This document shows, one piece after another, positions 23,478 through 33,865 of a DNA stretch of 64,000 nt; position 1 is the first letter of the stretch, and each line of letters begins with the position of its first letter. The notes under the pieces were generated by a model, which had not been told where the DNA came from, made no database searches, and saw only the letters and a program-made list of their open reading frames with translations. The position numbers were made by a program, and so were the translations under genes. The DNA is taken from NCBI RefSeq assembly GCF_024868665.1, contig NC_079893.1, positions 14,467,685 to 14,531,684 of the forward strand, read 5' to 3'. The stretch is from Triplophysa rosa (Eukaryota > Chordata > Actinopteri > Cypriniformes > Nemacheilidae).

Positions 23478-24168
23478 GGGTGCGTTTCCCAAAAGCATTG
23501 TTAGGCAACTGTGGTCGCAAGCTCCGTCGTACCTGCATATAGTTTAACAATTCAAGTGTTTCCCAACGATCAATAGCAAACAGCATCGAAAAGTTGCGTG
23601 TTTTGAACGACAGCTTTTGAGCTGTGGTTAGAAGTATAGTTCCTTGTTATTATGACATGTATGTTGACATACATCGTGCTCTTGTAAAGCAAGCCACAAG
23701 CAGTGCATTCTATATCCATCATTCTAAATATATACAAATTTCATTTTAAGTATTTTAGTTTGTCAAGAGTATTACATCGCTGTTCTTTGAAAAGTGCACT
23801 TACACTAGGACCCCGGGGAATCCCTGGGCGGAGTGACGTAGGAAAAAACTTTTGAATGAAAACATCTTAAAATTAAGCAACGGAGAACCAAAATATGACA
23901 ACAAAAGGAGTTTTTGGATGCCATGTACATTATTTACAGCAATAATATGACATTAAATCAATCTGAATGTATTTATTAGTAGACGTTATTACTCCACCAC
24001 CTGCATGACGTCATCAGCTAGATTGCTGATACAACTTGGTTGAAACAATTGATCTCCAAAAGAGTTACTACGGTTTCGGGAAACAGTCATAACTACACCG
24101 TTCATTGCCCCAACGTTGCATCGTACGGTGGTTAAGCAGAGAGTTATGTCGTTGTTTGGGAACGCACC
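23478..24168. mobile_element. Inner DNA transposon with GGTGCGTT ends
   Basis: The left end GGGTGCGTTTCCCAAA is mirrored by TTTGGGAACGCACC on the right. It is about 690 bp and non-coding. CTGG lies next to both ends, a possible short duplication. It lies wholly inside the 23401-24348 element, so it inserted later. Confidence 0.7.
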
Positions 24169-24209
24169 GCTGGCTAGTGGCTAGTAATATAACAACTTAT
24201 TTTATATTT

Positions 24210-24242
24210 AATTTAAATATATATATATATATATATATATTA
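24210..24242. repeat. (AT)n microsatellite
   Basis: AT dinucleotides run uninterrupted for about 28 bp within AT-rich sequence of the outer element. Confidence 0.9.
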
Positions 24243-24477
24243 ATTGTATTAAATTAAAATTACTCAATTCTTTGAGGATGGTCTACCGGAAGTTAAGTTT
24301 GGGCCACATAATCTTTGTTTATGTTGTTGCTGCTGAAACCGTCTATAGACCGACCAGGTAATATACATGCGCATGACACTAGTGTTTTCACGGATTTGCA
24401 TTTTGCAGAGTTCACACTGAAATTATAATCGAGTTGTCTTCAAAACTTGCACTTTGAGATCCGTTTTCAAAAGTAAC

Positions 24478-24755
24478 TAGGGCTATCAAGAGATTAATCG
24501 CATCCAGATAAAGGTTTGTGTTTATGTCCGTGTACTGTGCATATTTATAAAATATAAAAATGAATCAACTTTTATATATAATTTAAATTATTGGTAAATA
24601 TAAATAAATACATGTAAATATTTCCTAAATTTGTATACATCTATGTGTATGTGTTTATAAATACAAAATTAATATGCACAGTACATAGACAATATATTAT
24701 GCAAACACAAACTTTTATTCTGGATGTGATTAAGATTAATCGTTTGAAAGCCCTA
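24478..24755. mobile_element. hAT-type MITE with AAAGTAAC duplication
   Basis: The left end TAGGGCTATCAAGAGATTAA is mirrored by TTAATCGTTTGAAAGCCCTA. The octamer AAAGTAAC flanks it at 24470-24477 and 24756-24763. It is 278 bp and non-coding. It belongs to a very common fish family with a GATTAATCGCATCCAGA subterminal block. Confidence 0.9.
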
Positions 24756-24763
24756 AAAGTAAC

Positions 24764-27655
24764 ACGTAAAAAGTTTTCCATTTTAAGTTGAAAATGTTGT
24801 CATGTAAATAGCTAACACATAAGATAGTTTGAAATGCTTGGCTTAGCAATACAATTGCAACAACAAAGGTTACAGAAAGTCTTTCTAAACTGAGAAAAAA
24901 GTTATATCTTACCCCCTTTGGTCATAATTTCCGTTTAGTGCAAAAAAGCCTGGAACCTGGTCTGCTTTCAGTTGTTTGATACTTGAAACTTAGAGATCAG
25001 GAGAATCAAATTCCTGGTATTTGAAGGACAATTTGTTCTACAGACCTATAATATACAGATATGTTTCTCTGGCCCTGTTCCTGTACACTCAGTAAACTAA
25101 TACAGTCCAAATGTCTTGAAAGTTCAGAGTGAATAAAGGTGTCTGTATGCACGATTGAGAGAGAATATTGTTTACTATTTGTATTCAATACTGTACCTCA
25201 GTCATTAAGTTCATCTAGTTTTTAAACTACAAATATGGCTGTAGTCCTGCTAAACAAATTCTCAAATGTAAAAAATGGCTTTAACGTTTAAAATTTTATA
25301 TTTTCGAAAAATATGTTAAACACTTACCTTTACTGTCTGAGAGAAAGTGCACACTCTCCTGAGAACTGGAGAGAGGTATGTGGATTGGCGTTATCCATAG
25401 AAGGCCTGTCCACCATCTGGCCCAGGAATGTGCAGCCCCAATCAAAAGGATTGACAGAGGCCTCTCTTTGTCTGAATGCTCTGTGCCTCCAGATAGCTAT
25501 AAAACACCTGGATCAATCAGCGGGTGACAGCACAGAGACAACAAGGTAGAGGGAAAGAAGATCAGTCGTTGGCAGGAGAGGCTTACCTCCCTCCCCTGTC
25601 CTCCCGAGGCGGCCGAGTGCCCCCCTCCCTGTGCCCCTCATTCCAGCACTTTGAACACAGTTATGTCTCTAGATACTGCAGTAGGCTGTCACTGGTTTGA
25701 TCTCTGTCAGCTGAGGTTTTGAGAAGAGTTCACAAGGTCCTCACTGGTCCAAGCAGATGTGCTGGATTTCTCTTTGTCTATTGCTTCTGGTCAGTGTCCA
25801 CTATATGCACTGCCTGTACTCTCACTGATGCTCAACCTGGCTCATGTTTAGGTGGACATATTTGCTATGTCATACCTACAGTATACAGTTACAAGAAGGC
25901 TGTTGTAAAACATTATATGTCTAGGCTAATGTAAAAGTATGGAAATCTCTGGAGATCGGCTAGGTAAATTGCACACTTTTTTAATGTATTAAATATATAT
26001 ATATATATATACCTGTATATAGGCCTATATATATATATATGCCAGCCAAAGATGATTGAGGCAAGGTACAAAAAACTCCAGAAGTTTAATGGACGTAAAA
26101 ATATTTGGGTTAAGCATGGGATGCTGTTTTGTCTCAGCATGATGCAGTAAGGTCTTTAATGGGAAATTAAAAGTGCAGCATTTCCACCACTGAGAAGCTT
26201 AATTGTTTAACTAAACAAAAATTTGTATATCAGTCATCAGATCCCACTTGTTAACATTTGATATCTGCACTATTTGCATTTATCATGGCTTGTGTAATAC
26301 CTTAAATGCAAAATCTAATTACTTGTTATTCATTATTTTGTTCAAGTATAATAATGAGTTTAAAGGCACGGCCTAAATTGGATTTCCCAAAGGAGGAGTT
26401 CTATCAAGATCATCATCTTCTATACCATTCCTGTCAATCAGTCTAACAATAACTGGATGAGGAATAAACCTCTTTTCAGACGTTTGAATTTTCACTGATC
26501 AATTCATTTGCCTAATTTAACCACAAGTATCAGCACTAGTCTCTCTAAACTCTGACCTGTGTGTGTTGTAATTGACAGAAGACATTATTGCAAAAAATGT
26601 AAATGATTTTGTGTCACTTAAAAAAACGTATCAGGGCACTGATTAGGCAGGCCATTTTAAGGGGTGTCTAATTAGTGAAATTTTTCAAGTTCACTTAAAT
26701 GTTTGTTCCCTAAAAATTCCCACAATGCAACGCAAAAACCAGCGAACATCGATTCTCCCTATGTTCCCTTACGTGACAATCACGTGACATGCCATCTAAC
26801 CAAAATCACATTTTTTAAATTATATTTTAATGATATATTGCAACCATACCACATTTAATTAGTCACATCACAGGAAAATAAATCAAACTGAGACAAGTCT
26901 GGGAGAGAACTTAAGTGGGTGTGACACAAGTTACTGACAATACCGTAATCTTGGTAAAAAATGTGAATTAGGATTTAAGAATGTTATTATTGTTTTTTTC
27001 ATAGACATTTGACCAGTTGCACATTTTCACTCATAACAATATTTTTTTAAGGATTAATATAATTAATACTTTTTAAAGAATCAGTATAATAATAACAAAG
27101 AATTATGATATCTACTGAGATTGAAACAAGATATCTAAATTTGTTAAATAATATAAATAACTTGTAGTAATGAAATAAAATACATTTACACAATGCTTGA
27201 AAATTATAGCAATTACAGAAGAAAACAAAATGTGTTTTACTCACTTTTAAATGAATCTTGTGAGCAGTTTTGACAAGAGAGGTGCCACCTTTCCTCTCTT
27301 CCTGCTGGAGTACTTTCAGTGACTCTCAGTGATTAAGGAGATGTCTTATCGCACAATACCATTGTTTTGTCCTGCCGGGCTGGCTGTCTCATTGGGACAC
27401 TTAACCCTTTGTTGCTAAAAGCTTTAGGGGTCAGCACTGATTCAGTTTCCAAATCACGTAATGACAGTTTTTGTCAAAACAAGGGTACTTTAAATGGGGG
27501 CAAAAACAGACCGGTTTTCAGGTAAGAGGAAGAAAAACTTGTTTAAATGTGCCTATGTGAGAATGGCATGAGAGAAAATGAAAACTCGTTAGCGTGATGT
27601 CAGTCGACATAAGAGTGCAGCATAAACCATGCTCTCTGTCCATAGACAATATAGT
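24764..27655. other. Intronic DNA upstream of the first visible bnc2 exon
   Basis: No exon of bnc2 or any other gene was recognised here. A reading frame at 25313-25549 has no known domain. An AT-rich palindromic run sits at 25991-26041. A dispersed repeat (about 26628-26790) is related to 42720-42870. Confidence 0.5.
26628..26790 (+). repeat. Dispersed repeat related to 42720-42870
   Basis: The shared blocks are TCAGGGCACTGAT, TGTTCGTTCCCTAAAA-like, CCCACAATGCAACGC-like and CATCGAT..TCCCTAT. The two copies are in the same orientation and diverged. The family is not named. Confidence 0.6.
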
Positions 27656-27657
27656 AA

Positions 27658-27805
27658 AATGAGTGTAAATCAGTGGTTAAAGCATGGCGATAACAACGCC
27701 AAGTCATGGGTTTGATCCCAGGGGATTGCACGTAGTCAGAAACAAATGTATAGAACAGTGCAATGTTAGTCTCTTAAAAGCGTCTGCCAAATGAATAAAT
27801 GTAAA
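27658..27805 (+). mobile_element. Short tRNA-derived SINE
   Basis: AGTGGTTAAAGCATGGCGA is followed by a B-box-like GGGTTTGATCCC and ends in AGCGTCTGCCAAATGAATAAA. Related copies are at 42500-42650 (+) and 50015-50163 (-). It is too diverged and too long to be a tRNA gene. Confidence 0.7.
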
Positions 27806-27937
27806 TGAATTAATTTTAATTAAAATCATCGTTTGTATTAATAAAAAGGTGCAAGAGTGAAAGCTGTAGAACGAACTTCCCAATTGTTTGAATGAAAAAC
27901 ATATCCAGTTTATTGATGATTATTTGTGTATTTGCAG

Positions 27938-28040
27938 GCCATCCGCTGTACTCTGGTAAACTGCACATGTGAATGTTTCCTACCTGGAAAAATCCACCTA
28001 AGGACATGTGACCAGTGCAAGCATGGATGGGTCGCTCATG
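27938..28040 (+). CDS. bnc2: Basonuclin-2 coding exon ([11 protein letters not shown] cysteine motif)
   Basis: This exon encodes [20 protein letters not shown] and goes on to a [11 protein letters not shown] stretch. It matches the highly conserved cysteine-rich N-terminal segment of vertebrate BNC2, and the wording differs from BNC1 as I recall it. The acceptor is TTTGCAG at 27931-27937 after a T-rich tract, and the donor is GTGAGT at 28041. It starts in phase 0 and ends one base into a codon; the next exon at 33630 completes an Ala codon. Basonuclin-2 is a nuclear C2H2 zinc-finger protein linked to epithelial, skeletal and pigment-cell development (the zebrafish bonaparte gene). The preceding exon was not found in the window. 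Confidence 0.95.
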
Positions 28041-28448
28041 GTGAGTGTGAGTCAAAATGAGTGAGAAAATTTATCATTTTTATGTATTATATATTTATTG
28101 ATAGCTCATGAATGAATTTTACAGAACATTTATTTTGTGAAGTATAAAAATAAAACATAATAATAATCAAATCGTTTAAATCGAAAATACAAATAAATTC
28201 ACACAAAAATGTCATTTAAAATTTTATTTTAAAAAAGTGTTTAAAAAGTATTTTCGAGGGAAACATGAAACATAATTTAAATGCACAATTCAACAAATGT
28301 TTTTTAGAAAATACTAGTCAGTGCAGGAAGGAAACGTGGAACAACTACAAGGATAATACATTATTCTATTTTTCTATATGTATATTACACAACTGTTTAA
28401 AATTTAAGGTCACTTAATTTTAATGTTTCTCGTGATCTTAAAAAAATA
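28041..28448. other. bnc2 intron, start
   Basis: This is AT-rich intron sequence after the donor site. No element is recognised until the hAT transposon at 28457. Confidence 0.7.
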
Positions 28449-28456
28449 TCAAATGG

Positions 28457-29325
28457 TAGGAATGGGAGAAAAAAATCGATTCACATATGAATCGTGATTC
28501 AGACTTCTAGCGATTCTAATCGATTCACAACTAAAAAAAATCGATTTTAAATGCTATAAGTAAATATAATAACGTGATGTCATCGGAACAAAAAAGGCGG
28601 AAGTCAACCGTTAGAGAGGTGCAGCACCCGGTCCAGTAAGAGAGCGCGCACACCTCACACGGAGATACAGCGGAGCATACACGAGCAGTAAGAGAAAACC
28701 ATGTAGCCCCGTTGTACTAAACTTCAATATAACGAAATAAATTTCAGGGTGGTCTTTCTCTGCATCTACTCTGTGTAGTGAGCGGCAGGGAGAAACAGCG
28801 CGTTCAATTCACCATTTTGCAGCTGAATTGTCATTGAGTGCAATATAGCGTTTCCCAAAACCTGTCACTGTTTAGACTTAAGAACATGATCATACTTCTG
28901 TAAATATGCACAGTTTGTTAGGCAGCTCTCACGCGCTGCACGAAACAAATACAGTAATATTGCCAAAATCACCTCTCTTATTTGTATGATGATTTTGTCA
29001 GAGGATGTGTCAATTCGTGAAAGTGACTGCTGTGTGGCACTAATGAATCGCGTTTGTTTACAATTATGTCTGACAACAGAAATGGCAATGAGAATGGCTT
29101 TATTGGGGAGAATGGGCACTCGCTGTTGTTGTATTAAATACAATATGTGACAGTTCAAAGACTAGAAGCAAAAGCGCCAACACTAGTCTGACTCTGAGGG
29201 CAAATGCGACGTGATGACGTTTTCCGTATGCTAATTAGTATGTCAAGAATCGATTCTGAATCGAATCGTGAAACTAAGAGTCGATTCTGAATCGATCGTG
29301 TGGGACCAAACGATTCCCACAACCA
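28457..29325. mobile_element. hAT-type element with TCAAATGG duplication in a bnc2 intron
   Basis: The octamer TCAAATGG stands at 28449-28456 and 29326-29333. The ends are TAGGAATGGGAG and the inverse CCCACAACCA. Subterminal ATCGATTC-type words are dense on both sides (28476-28550 and 29240-29315), as in other hAT elements with such ends. The middle (28600-28720) is GC-richer and may derive from the 5' region of an autonomous relative, but no transposase frame remains. Confidence 0.85.
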
Positions 29326-29333
29326 TCAAATGG

Positions 29334-32300
29334 TATATGCTTACATGTTGTAAATAACAGTAATTTAATAGATAAAAAAGGTGCCAACAAAATAATTTCT
29401 TAACGGTGTGATGAACTGGGCTTGTTTATTGTTTTATACTGTAGTATGAGGTCTACTTATGACGTTCGCATGGTTTTTACATTAAAAACATAAAAATCAA
29501 TAGGCAAAGTAATAGGCTATTTTGTACCCGGTTTTTGAGGTTTTGATATGACCCAGCACCCGATATAATACCAAAACACTTCAAAACAGTCTCCATTATT
29601 CGCAAACGGTGGATAAAACCTTGAAAAATGCTATATGAGCCCGCCAAATCACAGAGATCCCGATTCAATATTTTAATATTACAAATGACTAACGTTACAG
29701 GTCCACAGGTAGTACTAACTTAATCCCGTGGGCATATCAAGCGATCTCTAACAAAGCAATAGTGACGCATAGTACAAAAATGTTTTACTCACATAGATTA
29801 CTGCGCCATTCCTATTGGATTCAATATTGACGGCACAGCACTGCTTTTTAAATCTCCGCAAATCCAGCGTCGATCTGTGCGTTGTTCACGAATGAATCCT
29901 CGGAGGAATGAAACGATCAAACGCTCCATGTTTTTCCCACGTGAGCTGGAACGTCTTTAAAAATAAACTTTAATTACACATTCCTAATATCGGAATCCGA
30001 AGGAAGGTTATGCAGCGACTGTATTCTTCCACAACCAGGGATGGCACAATATTTAGCTATCTTTAACTGCATATTTGTTTATTGCTTGCTAGCTATATCC
30101 GGTTCCGTGCCAATTGTGTTACTTCAGAATTGTCATGCGCGAACCAGTGGGCAGGGCTAGAGAAGTAGTCGTTGATATTCTTTCTGTGGAGGCGGTGTTC
30201 AACCTGTCATATATAGGTGCATTCCAGAACCTGCCATTCGCTGGGCCTGGTGTCAATAACAGTTGTAATCTCAGTAACAAGGGCGTTTTCAGTTCTGACA
30301 CTTACATGATGTTCATGTGAATACGATTCCCTCTTATATAGCAAAAGCTCGGGTTAAAATTGTGGTTTTAATTCATGGCATCTTTAATATTATTGATTTT
30401 ATCAATATTATTAACTTGATATTAATCACACAACTTTATTATTTACAAAACTGAAGTTTTATTTAAAAATTAAACTTACTGTAGTCTGAATGATGAAGGA
30501 ATGTCAACCAATAATAGCCAAATGTAAATGTGAACTCCTTTAGAAAAGCATTCCAGGGTGATACCTCAAGAAGTTCGTTGATAAAATGTTAAGACTATGT
30601 TTTTAGTAAATTGCAGGGTACAGAATTTGCAAATATGCATATTTTGTAGATACAGATGGAAAATAATCTTCTAGAGATACAATGGCCTGAAAGTAATGTT
30701 CCACGTTAAATACAATCAAAACAAGTTTAACAATATTACAGTAATTTTGCTCATAAATAATTTAAATGAATAAATACATACACAAAAAACACAATGATTT
30801 GTTATTTTCCATTTTGGGTCCAGAACAATGAAATCAGCGCTATGTGTTGAAAGATACATCTATTAATTTTCTGTCTATATTCATTAGTAATTATATGCTC
30901 ATGATTTTGCCACTGTTATCATTCAATTTTGCTAATGAAATTTATGGTGAAGCTTTGAGCATTTTCATCACTTTGTATACTGTACATGTCGTCTCTTTGG
31001 AGATGCTTGTTTGCTGGCCGTTGGTGTTCCCAGCTTTTACAGAGTATGAATAACTAATTTGGTTTAATTTATGTTGCTACTATTGATTGATGACATATGG
31101 AGTCTGCTTTTTGATGTTGATTGTGTTAAATAACAAAAGATTATAAGAGTCTGAAACGTAAGGCAATAAAAATACAAATGAAAGGCAAAGAAGCGAGACT
31201 TAAAAATGGTTGAAAGCAGTGCACTTTTGTTGACACTTTTTATTTTTGTGGTGTATTAAAATGTATATTACTTATTATAAACATCAATGCATTGGCTCAG
31301 TAAATATACATTACTCTATATAACCAAGATTTTACTAATTTATTTGGAAAACTAAAAAATGTAAATCTGGAAAATCGTATTTATTCTTCTTTATTTTTAT
31401 TGGCAACATTATTATCAAAAAGAGGTATTGCTATAGAGGCTCCTGGTTTTCATCTTTTTCTGTTCTTTTATTTTGTCCCTTTCTCATCAGAACAAATAAA
31501 GTAATGGTTTGGTAACGGCCAATCGATACGCTCTGACTCACGTGTTCCCTATTTTACACGTATTCATCCCCAATGCTGTTAACTCATTTATTTAATTACA
31601 AAAATCTAAAGATTTTCCTTTACACCAATAAAACAAATCCCTAACTGCAAAAAATAAAAACCATAGAAAGGTCAAAAAGTAGTTAAAGTTCTGGTGTAAA
31701 TAAAACGAAAGAGAGGACAGTCACAAAGGGTGGAGTTAAAGAAGAAAAGACAGTTGGGTTCATAGAGAGACGAAAGAAACACCTGTTGGGTTGGGATGAA
31801 AGTAAAAGAGACAGGCCTAAAGGGACCATCCCATGGGGCCCTTTGACTAGTCTTAATTTCACTCTGAACTGTCAGCCACTATCCTTCCTCAACCACTCAT
31901 CTTTTTACCCCATTCTGACACTGACCTCTCATTTTGTTTTGTAGTGTTGGCAGCAATTCTGACATGTAGTTCTTCATTTTTGATCATGTTCCTTTCTGGA
32001 AGGGTCTGTTGTCAGGCAATAACCTACAGTAGTCACAAAAATCTGTCCTGGACTGAGGGAAGGAAGCAAGTGTCACTAAGACATAAAGTAGAAGTAAAAG
32101 AGAGGGAGAAAAAAGCAGACAATTATATTAATTATTTTGCCATTTGAAGTATCTTTATCCAAGTGTGCTTTTACATTCCATAGAGGATGTCGAACAAGAT
32201 CTTTGTTTTGAGCATGTGTGCATGTGAACAGAGTTCATAGTTCATACTGTCTGTGTGTTTTACTATTTGTCGGATCAGTGTGAATTAGTCTTCATTTTAT

Positions 32301-32338
32301 GATTTAGTACCTCAGAACAAAGAGATTTATGCTAGATA
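29334..32338. other. bnc2 intron, non-coding
   Basis: No gene or well-delimited repeat is recognised. The reading frames at 30114-30320 and 30844-31053 lack known domains. Confidence 0.5.
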
Positions 32339-32339
32339 T

Positions 32340-32645
32340 TTAAAGCCACACTGTAAAACTTTACTGTAGTTTTGCAGCAGGTTTGCCAGTAATTAACTGT
32401 AGATTTAATTACTACTTAATAATATTGTCTTGTTTTCTAGTAAAAACATGACTATAAAACTTCTTAAATTACGATACATTTACATAACAAGAAAATTGAC
32501 TTAACATATTTCGTCTTGTTTTATTAAAGAAAATGTAAGAACTATGCTCATTTTATGTTTAAAACAAAATTGTAAATTCAATCCACATTAAGTGACTGGC
32601 AAACCTACTGCAAAACTACAGCAACGTTTTACAGTGCAGCTTTAA
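32340..32645. mobile_element. MITE with CACTGTAAAAC ends and TTAA flanks
   Basis: CACTGTAAAACTTTACTGTAG (from 32349) is mirrored by CAGCAACGTTTTACAGTG (to 32636). The match extends for about 45 bp of arm and outward to TTAA on both sides (32340-32343 and 32642-32645). It is non-coding. Confidence 0.75.
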
Positions 32646-33307
32646 TTTAAGAATTACGGTATTTTGCTGATGATTTCATCTGTTTCGTTATTTTTAAAGG
32701 TTGTTAACTTTTTCAGTGACAGTGTTGTATTGTTAAGACGCTGAGTAAGGGACCATGTATAAAGTTCACACATTATAAACACATTTAGACATTTAAACAG
32801 GCCAAAGTGGTGAATGCAACATCTATGTGAATGAGAGTAGAGACCTTTTCTATTCCAACTGTTTTAGGCCTCTGATTTGCAAAGACGGGCTCTGCCTGAC
32901 AGACAGAGAAGAATAATAACAATGAATACAGGATTTATTAAAGGTTATCTACTTCTTTTTGTAACAATAATTATATTTTTATCACTATTATTTAATGATG
33001 GAAAATGAATTAATTATTGTTAACACAAATCTGATTGTATTATGTTAAACATTTTTTAAGTATGTTTTTTTAAATATACTGTAATGCCTGAAAGGACAGG
33101 AACATGAGAATACCTTGATTACAAAACACCACCACTTTAGGGAAGGTATTATAGAACGGTTGCTGTGTTCTGTGTGGGCCTTGTGATTTATTATAATAAT
33201 TATGTAATTTGAATATTTATTGATTTTTTAAATGTCACAATATAGCATTGCCTTATTTACCACAATTTTTTTTATTGCCCTGTTATTTCTTCATAATTGT
33301 ACACAAA
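32646..33307. other. bnc2 intron, non-coding
   Basis: AT-rich sequence without recognised elements. Confidence 0.5.
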
Positions 33308-33549
33308 TGTGACCCAGTTTGTAAAACCCCGGCTAGTCTATTTTTGGTGATTTGCTCTTTTCTATATTTAATCATCCTACATAATTTCAAGTACATTCTG
33401 TGAAAATATAACCTTGATGTCCTTATTATTGACTGTAAGACCGTGTCAAAAATGTAATCAGTGAAATTAATGGAGCGTCACATTGAATCTAAATGTGACG
33501 CTCATGATGATTATTGAGACTTTAGTCCGGTTTTCACAGACTGGGTCAA
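33308..33549. mobile_element. MITE ending 80 bp before a bnc2 exon
   Basis: TGTGACCCAGTTTGTAAAAC is mirrored by GTTTTCACAGACTGGGTCA. It is 240 bp and non-coding. It contains a near-perfect small hairpin at 33473-33503 (GAGCGTCACATT ... AATGTGACGCTC). No target duplication was settled. It lies between about 80 and 320 bp upstream of the acceptor at 33628-33629, so it could include or displace branch-point-proximal sequence. Confidence 0.75.
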
Positions 33550-33629
33550 AAATAATTTTCTGGATTTTTTTTACAACACTTTGCAGTCTATAGCAGTAAT
33601 TTTGTGTTTGTTTGCTTATGTGATTGTAG

Positions 33630-33865
33630 CTCTCGACAAGCTGAGCACACAGCATCTATACCATCCGACACAGGTGGAAATCGTGCAGTCCAATGTGGTA
33701 TTTGACATCAGTAGTCTGATGCTGTACGGGACTCAGGCAGTACCTGTGAGGTTAAAAATCCTGCTGGACCGTCTGTTCAGTGTCCTTAAACAGGAAGAGG
33801 TTCTGCACATCCTCCATGGCCTGGGCTGGACGCTTAGAGACTATGTTAGAGGCTACATATTACAG
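33630..33865 (+). CDS. bnc2: Basonuclin-2 coding exon ([13 protein letters not shown] segment)
   Basis: After one base shared with the previous exon, this exon encodes [20 protein letters not shown], then a conserved helical segment with [20 protein letters not shown] and a [12 protein letters not shown] end. This is one of the most conserved parts of BNC2. The acceptor is TGATTGTAG ending at 33629, and the donor is GTAAAT at 33866. The length of 236 nt restores phase 0 at its end. A longer open frame upstream of the acceptor (from 33581) is intron read-through, not coding. Confidence 0.96.

Larger units (their letters stand above)
23401..24348. mobile_element. Inverted-repeat DNA transposon, outer shell
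   Basis: CTATAGACAGTTTCA at 23401 is mirrored by TGAAACCGTCTATAG ending at 24348. Further in, GAAGTTAACTTCCGG (23440-23454) is mirrored by CCGGAAGTTAAG (24286-24297). No transposase is visible. An inner element occupies 23478-24168. Target duplications could not be settled. Confidence 0.65.

Noticed and set aside
25313..25549. 78-codon plus frame as a possible bnc2 upstream exon
   Set aside because: It shows no similarity to the basonuclin N-terminus and no suitable splice sites in phase with 27938.
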